A DNA stretch of 64,000 nucleotides, taken from contig NZ_CP007026.1 in NCBI RefSeq assembly GCF_000812185.1, positions 873,107 to 937,106 of the forward strand, read 5' to 3'. Positions within the stretch are counted from its first letter, which is position 1. Every line of letters starts with the position of its first letter. Made by a program: the position numbers and the translations under genes. Below are positions 24,989 through 33,166 of the stretch, piece by piece. The DNA comes from Candidatus Nitrosopelagicus brevis. Its GTDB lineage: Archaea > Thermoproteota > Nitrososphaeria > Nitrososphaerales > Nitrosopumilaceae. Below the pieces are notes generated by a model. That model saw only the letters and a list, made by a program, of their open reading frames with translations. It was not told where the DNA came from and did not search any database.

Positions 24989-26005
24989 TTATAAAATTCC
25001 CACTAGTGCAGAAAGTTCTTTTCTGCATGCTGCGCCTAGTTCTTCAGCAGCCTTTTCAGGAGTTAATTCATTTAGAAATATTCCAAATCCAAGTTCCAAA
25101 CCAGACCAAGGAATGGTTTGAGGATATACTTCAACATGCCAATGAATCTGTTTACTATTTTTCTTTTCAGGAGATAGATGAAATGCAATATTAAATGAGA
25201 CATCCTTTATGGAATTTGATAGACCTCCTAACGTAGCTCTAAGGATTAAGGCTAAATCATTAATCTCTTTTTGGGAAATTTTTGAGAAACTAGTTGCATG
25301 TTTTTTTGGACATATCCAAAATTCATACGGATGAGATGGTGCCCAAGGAGATAATGCAATAAATCCTTCAGTCTGGAGTATTTGACGTGGTCCACCTGAT
25401 TCAGAGGTCACAAGTTGACTCATTGGATAAACACCTTTTTCATTTAAAATTCTATGAGAAGAATTTGCTTCTTCTTCAATTTTTGGAGGTATTGTTGAAA
25501 ATGACATCATGTGTAAATGTGGGTGTTGAACTTTTGTTCCAGAGTTTTTGCCACTGTCAGCATAGATTGCGACATATGCAACACCTTTTTGAGTATAAAG
25601 CCATCTAAGTCGATCTTGAACTACAGATAAAACATACCCCCATTGTTCAACATCTATTGTTGCCAAAGTTTTAGTTTCGTCAGGAGAAGCAATTATGTTG
25701 TAATGATAGCCATATGCAGGTTCACTATACAAAGGATGTTCAGAGTATGTATTTTCAGTTTCTATATCCACTGCAGGATTAATTGCAGGAACAACACGAA
25801 CTGTCCAATTTTTTACAGAATCACCTTCATCATCTTGCAATCGTTGAAGCATTCCATCCTTCAAAACCAAAGATAAGACAGAAGGATTAGTCATAGATTC
25901 GTTTCCAAGTTTGAAAGGATTTTTCTTTGATTTAGATGGCTTAGTTTTAGATTCGTTTACAATAACAAATCTTTCAGCTACATGATCTTTTCTTAAATTA
26001 CCCAC
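24989..26005 (-). CDS. GalT-like nucleotidyltransferase/hydrolase
   Basis: A 338-residue protein of the galactose-1-phosphate uridylyltransferase fold. Seen: the nucleotide region V-V-P-A-I-N-P-A near residue 70, the catalytic-site stretch Q-H-P-H-L-H at residues 160-165, and I-H-W-H-V-E-V-Y-P near residue 290. In GalT the triad is H-P-H-x-Q, while hydrolase branches of the HIT superfamily have H-x-H-x-H; here the third residue is His. The usual GalT zinc cysteines are missing. So the reaction could be transfer of a nucleotide or hydrolysis or phosphorolysis of a dinucleotide. Annotated as GalT-like without choosing. Confidence 0.75.
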   Translation of the reverse strand: MGNLRKDHVAERFVIVNESKTKPSKSKKNPFKLGNESMTNPSVLSLVLKDGMLQRLQDDEGDSVKNWTVRVVPAINPAVDIETENTYSEHPLYSEPAYGYHYNIIASPDETKTLATIDVEQWGYVLSVVQDRLRWLYTQKGVAYVAIYADSGKNSGTKVQHPHLHMMSFSTIPPKIEEEANSSHRILNEKGVYPMSQLVTSESGGPRQILQTEGFIALSPWAPSHPYEFWICPKKHATSFSKISQKEINDLALILRATLGGLSNSIKDVSFNIAFHLSPEKKNSKQIHWHVEVYPQTIPWSGLELGFGIFLNELTPEKAAEELGAACRKELSALVGIL

Positions 26006-26081
26006 TCAATACTGGAAAAAAAAATCATTAAAAAGTGTTGAAATGATCTATTCAAAAAATACTAGATTTTGAAGATTTAAA

Positions 26082-27392
26082 ATGAAGGCGCTTTGTCCAA
26101 AAATGTTGAGTGAAAATTCTCAGATCAAAATAGTGTATGTACTATTAGATGGTGTAGGCGATTTACCACATCCAGATATAGAAAATAAGACTCCTTTACA
26201 AGCAGCAAAAACTCCAAACATGGACAAGTTAGCAAAAAATGGTAAAATGGGCGAGGTCATTTCGGTAGGAAAAGGAATTGCTCCAGAGTCAGATATTGCA
26301 GTTTTCAATATGTTAGGATACAAATTTCATCACGCAGATTATGCAGGAAGAGGAGTTATTGAGGCAATTGGGACAGGGATGGATTTCAAAGATGGTGATT
26401 TAGCTTTACGAGGAAATTTTTCAACTTTAGACGAAAGAGATGTCATTATAGACAGAAGAGCAGGGCGACATATTGAAAGAGAAGATGCTTTAGCAGTATC
26501 TAGAGAAATTGAAGAAAAATTAAAATTTTCAAATCCACTTGCAAAAGTTGCAGTTACACCAACTATAGGACATAGAGTTATTGTTAGAATAAGAGATGAA
26601 CATCCATTATCTCCAAATATCACAAACACTGATCCAGCTTATTCCAGGGTAGATGGAATGGGCGTGGCAAAAGCTGTAGGGGATTTCCTAAAAATTGAAA
26701 GATGTTTACCTTTAGATGAAACTGATACTGCAAAATTATCTGCAGATTTAGTCAATGAGTTTACAGAAAAATCATTGCAAATTCTAAAAGATAGTGAAAC
26801 AAACAAAAAGAGGAATTCAAAAGGAAAAAAATTACTTAATAGTATTTTATTGAGAGATGCAGGAAACAAATATCCAAAAGTTGAGACAATTAATAAAAAA
26901 TATTCTATGAATTTTTCATGTATTGTCGATATGCCAGTTGAAATCGGCATATCAAATGTTCTTGAAATGAAGGCATACAGTGCAGGTGGCTTAACAGATT
27001 ATGAAGAAAAAGCAACTGTTGCTGCAAAGTCAATGGAGACAGAAAATGCAATTTATGTTCATTTGAAAGGACCAGATGAATTTGGCCATGATGGAGATGC
27101 AATTGGAAAAATGAAAAATATTGAAGAAATTGATGAAAGATTTTTTGGTACACTTTTGAAAAATATTGATACCAATAAAGTAGCAGTTATGATTTCAGCA
27201 GATCATGCAACTCCATGTATTAACAAAGGTCATAGTGATGATCCAGTTCCAGTACTAATTTCAGGAGATGGAATTACAAATGATGGTTCAGAAAGATTTA
27301 CTGAAGAATTTGCTAAAAAAGGTGAAATCGGATTATTGGAAGGCGCTCAAGTAGTTAGTAAAGCAATAGAGATTATTAAATCAGGAAACTAG
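26082..27392 (+). CDS. apgM: Archaeal cofactor-independent phosphoglycerate mutase
   Basis: A 436-residue alkaline-phosphatase-superfamily enzyme interconverting 2- and 3-phosphoglycerate. N-terminal metal ligands are in L-L-D-G-V-G-D; the phosphorylated Ser is in G-I-A-P-E-S-D-I-A; the later metal sites are in H-L-K-G-P-D-E-F-G-H-D-G and S-A-D-H-A-T-P. All expected motifs are present. In an autotrophic archaeon it connects 2-phosphoglycerate and hexose synthesis. A second in-frame ATG lies 21 bases downstream of the chosen start. The gene ends inside the 3' end of the convergent DUF309 gene. Confidence 0.93.
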   Translation: MKALCPKMLSENSQIKIVYVLLDGVGDLPHPDIENKTPLQAAKTPNMDKLAKNGKMGEVISVGKGIAPESDIAVFNMLGYKFHHADYAGRGVIEAIGTGMDFKDGDLALRGNFSTLDERDVIIDRRAGRHIEREDALAVSREIEEKLKFSNPLAKVAVTPTIGHRVIVRIRDEHPLSPNITNTDPAYSRVDGMGVAKAVGDFLKIERCLPLDETDTAKLSADLVNEFTEKSLQILKDSETNKKRNSKGKKLLNSILLRDAGNKYPKVETINKKYSMNFSCIVDMPVEIGISNVLEMKAYSAGGLTDYEEKATVAAKSMETENAIYVHLKGPDEFGHDGDAIGKMKNIEEIDERFFGTLLKNIDTNKVAVMISADHATPCINKGHSDDPVPVLISGDGITNDGSERFTEEFAKKGEIGLLEGAQVVSKAIEIIKSGN

Positions 27393-27939
27393 ACACAGAT
27401 TTCGAAGTTATCATTTCAGTAATAGTTTGTTTAATTTTATCAATGTCAATATCATAGTATTGACCATTTGAATTTTCTAATTTTTCTAATGCACGATTAA
27501 ATATACTAATACAAACTAAGTCTTCATCTTTTTGATAGTGAACTAATCCTGCTGCAACTAAAATTAGACCTTGAACCAAGAATTTTTCATTACCGTCACA
27601 GTTTTTCCAAACACCCTCAAGAATTTCATGGCATTCCCAAAATCGTTCATTATTGAAATAATCTATTCCCTCAGAAATTGCTTTTTCTTTTTCAACAATT
27701 TCTTCAACTACATGTTTTGCATGATCTAATGGACCAATTGATGATAATTTATCAATTAATTCGTCTAAATCAGATTTAGCTATTGTCGTATCTAATTCAA
27801 CATATTTTTTTGATACTCTGCAATCACGCAAAGTTAGATTCATTCCAGACGTAATAATCCTGGATTTTCGTAAAATGTCTTTTGCCATTTTTCTATTTAG
27901 ATCTGACGAATTTTTTAGATGAAGCATATAGCGTTCCAT
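27376..27939 (-). CDS. DUF309 family protein
   Basis: A 187-residue protein. The C-terminal half has the DUF309 signature: F-W-E-C-H-E-I-L-E-G-V-W, then F-L-V-Q-G-L-I-L-V-A-A-G-L-V-H. The N-terminal half (about 80 residues) has a mixed alpha/beta character with no match I can name. DUF309 proteins are small helical proteins of unknown function. The ATG sits 80 bases from the divergent rps24e gene. Confidence 0.8.
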   Translation of the reverse strand: MERYMLHLKNSSDLNRKMAKDILRKSRIITSGMNLTLRDCRVSKKYVELDTTIAKSDLDELIDKLSSIGPLDHAKHVVEEIVEKEKAISEGIDYFNNERFWECHEILEGVWKNCDGNEKFLVQGLILVAAGLVHYQKDEDLVCISIFNRALEKLENSNGQYYDIDIDKIKQTITEMITSKSVSSFLI

Positions 27940-27988
27940 GACTAGTAGAAATTAGAATTTCTTAAATTTCTTGTTAATCCATTGAAGA

Positions 27989-27996
27989 TTTATAAG
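27989..27996 (+). promoter_or_regulatory. Box A of rps24e-rps27ae
   Basis: TTTATAAG is an excellent match to the archaeal TATA box, and its centre is about 26 bases before the rps24e ATG, predicting an almost leaderless transcript. Confidence 0.6.
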
Positions 27997-28018
27997 AACT
28001 ATTCAGAGGTTTTGCTAT

Positions 28019-28456
28019 ATGTCAATGATTGAAACAGTGAGTGATATTGAAAATTCATTCCTCTCAAGAAGAGAAATTACTTGTAATTTTCAAGGTCTCG
28101 GTGGGAAACTAAAGAGAAAAGAAGCAGTAGATATGATTACAAAGGAATTCAACTTATCAGATAAGACAGTAATTGCAATCAATATGAAAAATCAAACAGG
28201 TAGACCAAATGTCACAGGTATGTTCTATGTTTATGATAATGAAGAATTAGCAAAGAAACAAGTTAATCCAACAATATTTGAAAGATTGGAAAGACAAGCA
28301 AAGAAAGATGCTGAAGCAGCACCTGCTGAAGAAGCAAAAGCTGAAGCACCTGCTGAAGAAGCAAAAGCTGAAGCACCTGCTGAAGAAGCAAAAGCTGAAG
28401 CACCTGCTGAAGAAGCAAAAGCTGAAGCACCTGCTGAAGAGGAGAAGAAAGAATAA
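28019..28456 (+). CDS. rps24e: Ribosomal protein eS24 with repeated acidic tail
   Basis: A 145-residue small-subunit protein. The core of about 95 residues shows the family elements R-R-E-I-T-C-N-F and [18 protein letters not shown]. It is then extended by five near-perfect 9-residue Ala/Pro/Glu/Lys units (residues 101-145), absent from typical eS24. The stop overlaps the ATG of rps27ae by one base. Confidence 0.92.
   Translation: MSMIETVSDIENSFLSRREITCNFQGLGGKLKRKEAVDMITKEFNLSDKTVIAINMKNQTGRPNVTGMFYVYDNEELAKKQVNPTIFERLERQAKKDAEAAPAEEAKAEAPAEEAKAEAPAEEAKAEAPAEEAKAEAPAEEEKKE
28319..28453 (+). repeat. Five 27-base tandem repeats in rps24e
   Basis: In-frame units of 27 bases, each encoding A-P-A-E-E-A-K-A-E; the last is degenerate (A-P-A-E-E-E-K-K-E). 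The DNA copies are nearly identical. Confidence 0.92.
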
Positions 28457-28641
28457 TGCCTGTAGAGAAAAAAGGTCACAAAGGATTCAGTCCTAAAGTA
28501 AGTCAGTATTACAAAGTAGATAATGACAAAGTATCAAGAGAAAGAAAAACATGTGTTAGATGTGGAAAGGGTGTCTTTATGTCAGAACATAAGAATAGAA
28601 GAACCTGTGGCAAATGTGGCGATACAGAATTTATTCAATAA
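28456..28641 (+). CDS. rps27ae: Ribosomal protein eS27-type zinc protein (S27ae)
   Basis: A 61-residue protein with a four-cysteine zinc ribbon, C-V-R-C-G near residues 36-40 and C-G-K-C-G in the last fifteen residues. It is fused to ubiquitin in eukaryotes but free in archaea. The basic N-terminus and the tail D-T-E-F-I-Q match the archaeal family. Directly coupled to rps24e. Its end overlaps the end of the convergent HExxH gene. Confidence 0.93.
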   Translation: MPVEKKGHKGFSPKVSQYYKVDNDKVSRERKTCVRCGKGVFMSEHKNRRTCGKCGDTEFIQ

Positions 28642-29339
28642 AGTTTTTTTCTTCGTAATTTAGAATTTTTCGTTTTAATAATTTCAAGTTGTTGTAGTAA
28701 CAATTCATCTAGTTTTATGTTAGATAATTGTGTAGCATTCAATTTTACAGTGTTAGTGTCTAATGAAATTTTAGATACAGGTAATTTTTCTTCAATCCAA
28801 AATTTGATTACTTTATCTTCTAACTTATAATCACGAAATCCAGAAGGAAATCTTTTTGTTATATGTGAGATCAAGGTATTATCATTGAAAACACTTCTAG
28901 GCTCAAGTAGTCTAGTATTATCAGAATAAACATTTTCAAATAAATTACTTGAAATTTCATCAGAAATCAATTCATTATTTGACAGTCGTGTCATTAATTC
29001 GAGATAGTGAAGAAATTCATGAGCTAGAATTGCATGAATAGTTCCTTTTAGGCCAAAAGCAACTAGGGGAGCAGATATCTGTATTACTACATGAATTGAA
29101 TTTTTTACAACTAATGGGATAGTTCTAGCATACAAAATTCCTATATCGAGAGAGGTTGTATTTCCAGAAACAATTATCGAGGGCTCTACGTATGCAATAG
29201 GAAATTTTACTGATGATGCTTTTTCAATTCTTTGAATTCCATCAGATACAAGAGAAAATCTTTTTTGAATTAATTCATACATTGTTTTTGGTATGATATC
29301 ATTTTGAAAAGATTTTGAGACTTTTTCTAAAGGATTCAT
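28635..29339 (-). CDS. Putative metalloprotease-like protein (HExxH)
   Basis: A 234-residue protein with a zincin motif, A-H-E-F-L-H at residues 106-111, in a short hydrophobic helix, and a third-ligand candidate Glu about 20 residues downstream (N-E-L-I-S-D-E-I-S). The rest is strand- and helix-rich with no signal peptide. The zinc-peptidase role is inferred from the motif alone and it could be an inactive relative. It lies downstream of pus10 on the same strand, 40 bases away, so it may be cotranscribed. Confidence 0.6.
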   Translation of the reverse strand: MNPLEKVSKSFQNDIIPKTMYELIQKRFSLVSDGIQRIEKASSVKFPIAYVEPSIIVSGNTTSLDIGILYARTIPLVVKNSIHVVIQISAPLVAFGLKGTIHAILAHEFLHYLELMTRLSNNELISDEISSNLFENVYSDNTRLLEPRSVFNDNTLISHITKRFPSGFRDYKLEDKVIKFWIEEKLPVSKISLDTNTVKLNATQLSNIKLDELLLQQLEIIKTKNSKLRRKKLY

Positions 29340-29379
29340 AGTTAAATTAAAAAAATTAGTATAAAAAAGCTTGATTTGT

Positions 29380-30522
29380 TTAGAGAATTATGTTTTTGAA
29401 ATCAAGGCTTTTACACCTACATTGATTATCTAATAATTCAGACACATTGGGTGTAATCTCAGAGTTTTGAATGAATGATTTGATTGGTATTCCGCCATCT
29501 AACAATAAATCTAAGCGGAATGAGGTTTTTCCTAATTTTTTATAACTTATTTTGTAGATTCGTTTTTGGGTATTTTTTTTATTTTTCCCAGCATCATGGA
29601 TTTCAGAGTTTTTCAAAATATCCAATTTTTGTAATTGAGTTATGGAGATTGATTTTTTTGTATCGATAATTATTGAAACTTTAGATTTAAACGCAATTGA
29701 TCCTTTAGGTGGTATTGGAATTTTTTTTAATTCTGATAATGAAATATCTTCTAATTTCAAAGATTTACGTAATATCCTATTTCGTCTTTTTGGATTTAGT
29801 ATTTTTGCAAAAAATGGCCTGCCATCACCAAGAACTAAACTAGATTGATCCTCACCACCAATCCAATTAATTTTAACCTGATTTCCATCAAATTTTTTTA
29901 TTAAGAAATTAGAGATGTTACTTTCCACACTCTCTAAAGTTTCCAATCCATCAAAATTACAATTATGACAACCAATTCCATTACAACTTTTGCATAAAAC
30001 TTGTTTTTGAGGTAATTTTCTGATTTTTTTATTATATCTACCATAAACAAAAAGAGGTTTTGTTCGAATAGTACAAGATTCATCCTTGAAATTCGCTTGT
30101 ATGAATAAATCAGGATTATCTACAATTCTTTTAGATTTTGTTCGTCGAGATAATTTTTTTATAATTTCAGCAGAAACTCCAAATTTAATATTTTCAATTC
30201 CTTTGAGTTTAAATTTTGATTTTATCAAATCATCTCTTTCAAGAAATGAATTTTTTAAAATTATCCCAAGATTGAATGTTTTAAAATCAACATCATCAGA
30301 TTTTTCATAAATATTTGATAACATAAGATCAAGATTTTCAAAGAGGTTTTTACATATGTAGCATTTTGTGGTAGATGTTTTTTTGTATTTTATGAGATAT
30401 TTTTTTCCAAGTGATTTAGATGAAGGTTTTCCAACTAGCTTTGAGATTAAACGTCCCGTACAATACTCACAAAGATTATAATTTTTTAAAATTTTAGAAA
30501 TTGTAACAGAATGTGATTTCAC
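29380..30522 (-). CDS. pus10: tRNA pseudouridine synthase Pus10
   Basis: A 380-residue enzyme that makes pseudouridine 54 and 55 in archaeal tRNA. The N-terminal zinc site is made by C-E-Y-C and C-Y-I-C pairs; a THUMP-like region follows; C-K-S-C-N-G-I-G-C-H-N-C is a second Cys cluster; the catalytic Asp is in G-G-E-D-Q-S-S and is followed by L-G-D-G-R-P-F, the Pus10 hallmark. The C-terminal domain ends with a Cys pair. The start ATG is 56 bases from the divergent next gene. Confidence 0.9.
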   Translation of the reverse strand: MKSHSVTISKILKNYNLCEYCTGRLISKLVGKPSSKSLGKKYLIKYKKTSTTKCYICKNLFENLDLMLSNIYEKSDDVDFKTFNLGIILKNSFLERDDLIKSKFKLKGIENIKFGVSAEIIKKLSRRTKSKRIVDNPDLFIQANFKDESCTIRTKPLFVYGRYNKKIRKLPQKQVLCKSCNGIGCHNCNFDGLETLESVESNISNFLIKKFDGNQVKINWIGGEDQSSLVLGDGRPFFAKILNPKRRNRILRKSLKLEDISLSELKKIPIPPKGSIAFKSKVSIIIDTKKSISITQLQKLDILKNSEIHDAGKNKKNTQKRIYKISYKKLGKTSFRLDLLLDGGIPIKSFIQNSEITPNVSELLDNQCRCKSLDFKNIIL

Positions 30523-30578
30523 ATAGTTAGATAAGTAATTGATTTAATGAGTATTTATCATCCAGATTAGCATTAAAT

Positions 30579-31154
30579 ATGAGATTTTTTGAAGATGGTT
30601 TAATGGAATATGAAACCCGATATCCAAAAACAGTTTTGTGCCAAGACGATAAAGATGACAAAATTCATGTTGATAAAATGACTGGAGTAGAAGAATTGCA
30701 TTTGATTGTTAAAGAGAGTGCAGAAAAAATGCGAAAAATTCTATTTGATGAAGGATTTACTACAGTAAAATTTGAACATAAACAACCACTCCAAATTGGA
30801 GATGGATTATCATTGAAATTAAAAAAACCATGGGAAATGCATGTTAGATTATTTTCTAATACAGAAAATAGTATTTCAATTCAAGGTGAAGTAGAGATAT
30901 CAAGAGATTATTTACAACATTTGTTCAGTCAACGCACTGCAGTAATTTATGAGATTGAATCAATTTTAAAGAAAAACGGAATAAAATATGATATTTTGAA
31001 TAAAAGAATTAGTAAATATGTTAACAAAGTTTTGGATGAATACAAGATAAAATTAGTTACTCCAGATATTCCAGTTTTTGCATGGAAACCAATGCTGTTT
31101 ATGATTGGAACTGTAGGCGCAATGTATTTGTGGAAATATTTGCATACACTTTGA
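30579..31154 (+). CDS. Tail-anchored protein of unknown function
   Basis: A 191-residue protein. The first 160 residues are soluble, helical and charged; the last 20 (F-M-I-G-T-V-G-A-M-Y-L-W-K-Y) form one hydrophobic segment, so it is probably a tail-anchored membrane protein. There is no signal peptide or catalytic motif. A second ATG at residue 9 is equally plausible. Divergent from pus10 and 32 bases upstream of the next unknown gene on the same strand. Confidence 0.6.
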   Translation: MRFFEDGLMEYETRYPKTVLCQDDKDDKIHVDKMTGVEELHLIVKESAEKMRKILFDEGFTTVKFEHKQPLQIGDGLSLKLKKPWEMHVRLFSNTENSISIQGEVEISRDYLQHLFSQRTAVIYEIESILKKNGIKYDILNKRISKYVNKVLDEYKIKLVTPDIPVFAWKPMLFMIGTVGAMYLWKYLHTL

Positions 31155-31186
31155 AGCTTTAATTATTAATCAGAAGAATACAGTTC

Positions 31187-31726
31187 GTGTCAGATCAAAT
31201 AAAACCATTATTCATGAAACATTATGGTATCTCTCCATGGGAAATTAATGTGATTACAAGCATTTTGGATAAAAGATTTCAAACAGAAGATGAAGAAATT
31301 GAAAATACATATGAAGAAAAATTTGTTAGTCACTTAGAAATATCGTTTCCATATTCATTTAATGATGAATTTTTCAAATGGTTTGATTATAAAGAATGGG
31401 ATAGACTAAAAGGAGTTTTTAAAGAAATGAAACGAAGGAGAGGAGATGGAAAAGCAATTAGAATTAACCTAAATTTTTCAGGACAACCAGACATTAATTT
31501 TGTTATTGAATCAGATGAGAGTCAGTGGTTTAAGATGGAAGTTGAAAAAATAGATTTTGTTGTTGAATTATTACCATATCATTTAGATGAAAAAAATATT
31601 CCAAAGGATGTGAAAAGTGTAATTTATAATTTTGATCAAGAAGCTGCCAGATGGAGATTAAATACAGTATTTACAAGTGAGAAGAAATTTGTAAATTCTA
31701 AAAATGGTTGGAAATTATCTACTTAA
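31187..31726 (+). CDS. Unknown soluble protein
   Basis: A 179-residue acidic protein with many aromatic residues (F-F-K-W-F-D-Y-K-E-W near residue 65). GTG start; no other in-frame ATG precedes residue 10. Predicted mixed alpha/beta, no Cys, no membrane helix. The gene follows the tail-anchored protein by 32 bases and its end overlaps the end of the convergent unknown gene by eight bases. Function unknown. Confidence 0.6.
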   Translation: MSDQIKPLFMKHYGISPWEINVITSILDKRFQTEDEEIENTYEEKFVSHLEISFPYSFNDEFFKWFDYKEWDRLKGVFKEMKRRRGDGKAIRINLNFSGQPDINFVIESDESQWFKMEVEKIDFVVELLPYHLDEKNIPKDVKSVIYNFDQEAARWRLNTVFTSEKKFVNSKNGWKLST

Positions 31727-32153
31727 TTTCTTTTTCAAGCGGTTCAACTAATCCATGTAGTTCTTTATATTTTGATTCAATGAAATCTAGCGATTCATCT
31801 AGTTTCTTGGATTTTCCATATTTGTAACGAACTAATTCACGATGATGCCAAAAATTTTTTCCTTCTTCTACAGAAATAGTTGTAAAATAATCAGTTCCCT
31901 TCAGATTATCAGGTAATTTCATTGGATATGGAAAAAGAAATTCAGTGATAAACCATTCATCACCATCAGGATAATCATTACCAGTTTCGACATCAAAGAA
32001 GATATGAAGTAGATTAGATTGCATCAGACCATCAGTAGATATTTCAGGATGTTTTACATTTGATTTCTTAAAATCAAGTTTTGTCAATTCGGGAATAAAA
32101 AATTCATTAATAATTGATTTTCTAAATATTCTATTTACCTCAGTTATATTCAA
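31719..32153 (-). CDS. Unknown soluble protein
   Basis: A 144-residue protein with a pattern of strands and helices, containing D-V-E-T-G-N-D-Y-P-D-G-D-E-W and a His-His pair in F-W-H-H-R-E. No family I know. It is 47 bases from the KorB stop, on the same strand. Function unknown. Confidence 0.55.
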   Translation of the reverse strand: MNITEVNRIFRKSIINEFFIPELTKLDFKKSNVKHPEISTDGLMQSNLLHIFFDVETGNDYPDGDEWFITEFLFPYPMKLPDNLKGTDYFTTISVEEGKNFWHHRELVRYKYGKSKKLDESLDFIESKYKELHGLVEPLEKEIK

Positions 32154-32200
32154 TAGTTGTAAAATAGAAAAAACTGTCTAATAATCATTTGTCAATATGA

Positions 32201-33166
32201 CTAGACTTTGTATGAATCAAGTATATGATTAATTTTGGTTATAGGAGCATTATTTTTTGAAATATTTTGTAACGCCGAAGGATTTTCTATATAATTCGGA
32301 ATTTTATCAATTAATCTTCTAGTATATGGAGTGATTAGTTCATTTTTATAAAATATTCCAGTTGGTATTTTTGTATCCCATTCAAGTGATTTTACAATTG
32401 CCTGTGTTTTTTTCTGATTTAATTCAGTTTCATCACTATAATGTACAACAGGATCATAATCGGTATCTTCTAATTTGTAAATACGTGGCATTGGCTTGTT
32501 GGTAGTTTCATCAACTCTATCTGCACCATTAAACCAATCTCTTGTATTGATGTCATTATATGTTGGACAAGGTTGTAAAACATCTACAAATGCTAAACCT
32601 TTGTGATTAATTGCGGCAATGATTATATCTTTTAGATGACGTATATCATAAGAGTAGGCTCTTGCTGTAAAAGTAAAACCACTAGCAATTGCAAGTCCAA
32701 TTGGATTAACATTATAATTTGTATTCGGAGTAGGTAAGGACTTGGTTTTTTCACCTAATTTTAGAGTAGGTGATGCTTGCCCCTTAGTCAATCCATATAC
32801 AGCATTATCAAATATGATGTATGTCATGTCCACGTTACGTCTACCAGCTGCAACAAAATGACCTGCACCGATTCCAAGCCCATCTCCATCACCACCAACG
32901 GCTATGATTTTCAAATTTGGGTTTGATATTTTTGCGCCTTGTGCAAAAGGTAAAACACGTCCATGCAAAGTATGAACACCAAATACATTGATGAAATGAG
33001 ATGTTTTTCCAGAACACCCAATACCAGAAAATATTGCAGTTTCATGACGAGGAATTTCCATTTCTGCCAGTGCCATTTGAATGGAATTTACAATTCCAAA
33101 ATCACCACATCCAGGACACCAGTCATTATGTACATCTGTTTTGTAATCTCCTACCTTAAGCGCCAT
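32201..33166 (-). CDS. korB: 2-oxoacid:ferredoxin oxidoreductase beta subunit
   Basis: A 321-residue thiamine-diphosphate subunit. It has W-C-P-G-C-G-D near residue 17, a third Cys in G-I-G-C-S-G, the TPP motif G-G-D-G-D-G-L-G-I-G-A-G-H and a fourth Cys in L-Q-P-C-P-T-Y, the four-Cys [4Fe-4S] set of two-subunit archaeal enzymes. It forms a complex with the gamma-alpha fused subunit to carboxylate or decarboxylate 2-oxoacids (2-oxoglutarate or pyruvate; substrate not resolved). Overlaps korA by 11 bases. Confidence 0.9.
   Translation of the reverse strand: MALKVGDYKTDVHNDWCPGCGDFGIVNSIQMALAEMEIPRHETAIFSGIGCSGKTSHFINVFGVHTLHGRVLPFAQGAKISNPNLKIIAVGGDGDGLGIGAGHFVAAGRRNVDMTYIIFDNAVYGLTKGQASPTLKLGEKTKSLPTPNTNYNVNPIGLAIASGFTFTARAYSYDIRHLKDIIIAAINHKGLAFVDVLQPCPTYNDINTRDWFNGADRVDETTNKPMPRIYKLEDTDYDPVVHYSDETELNQKKTQAIVKSLEWDTKIPTGIFYKNELITPYTRRLIDKIPNYIENPSALQNISKNNAPITKINHILDSYKV

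Noticed and set aside
21406-28453. 27-base repeats considered as CRISPR-like
   Set aside because: They are directly contiguous without spacers and encode in-frame amino-acid repeats in TFE-beta and eS24.
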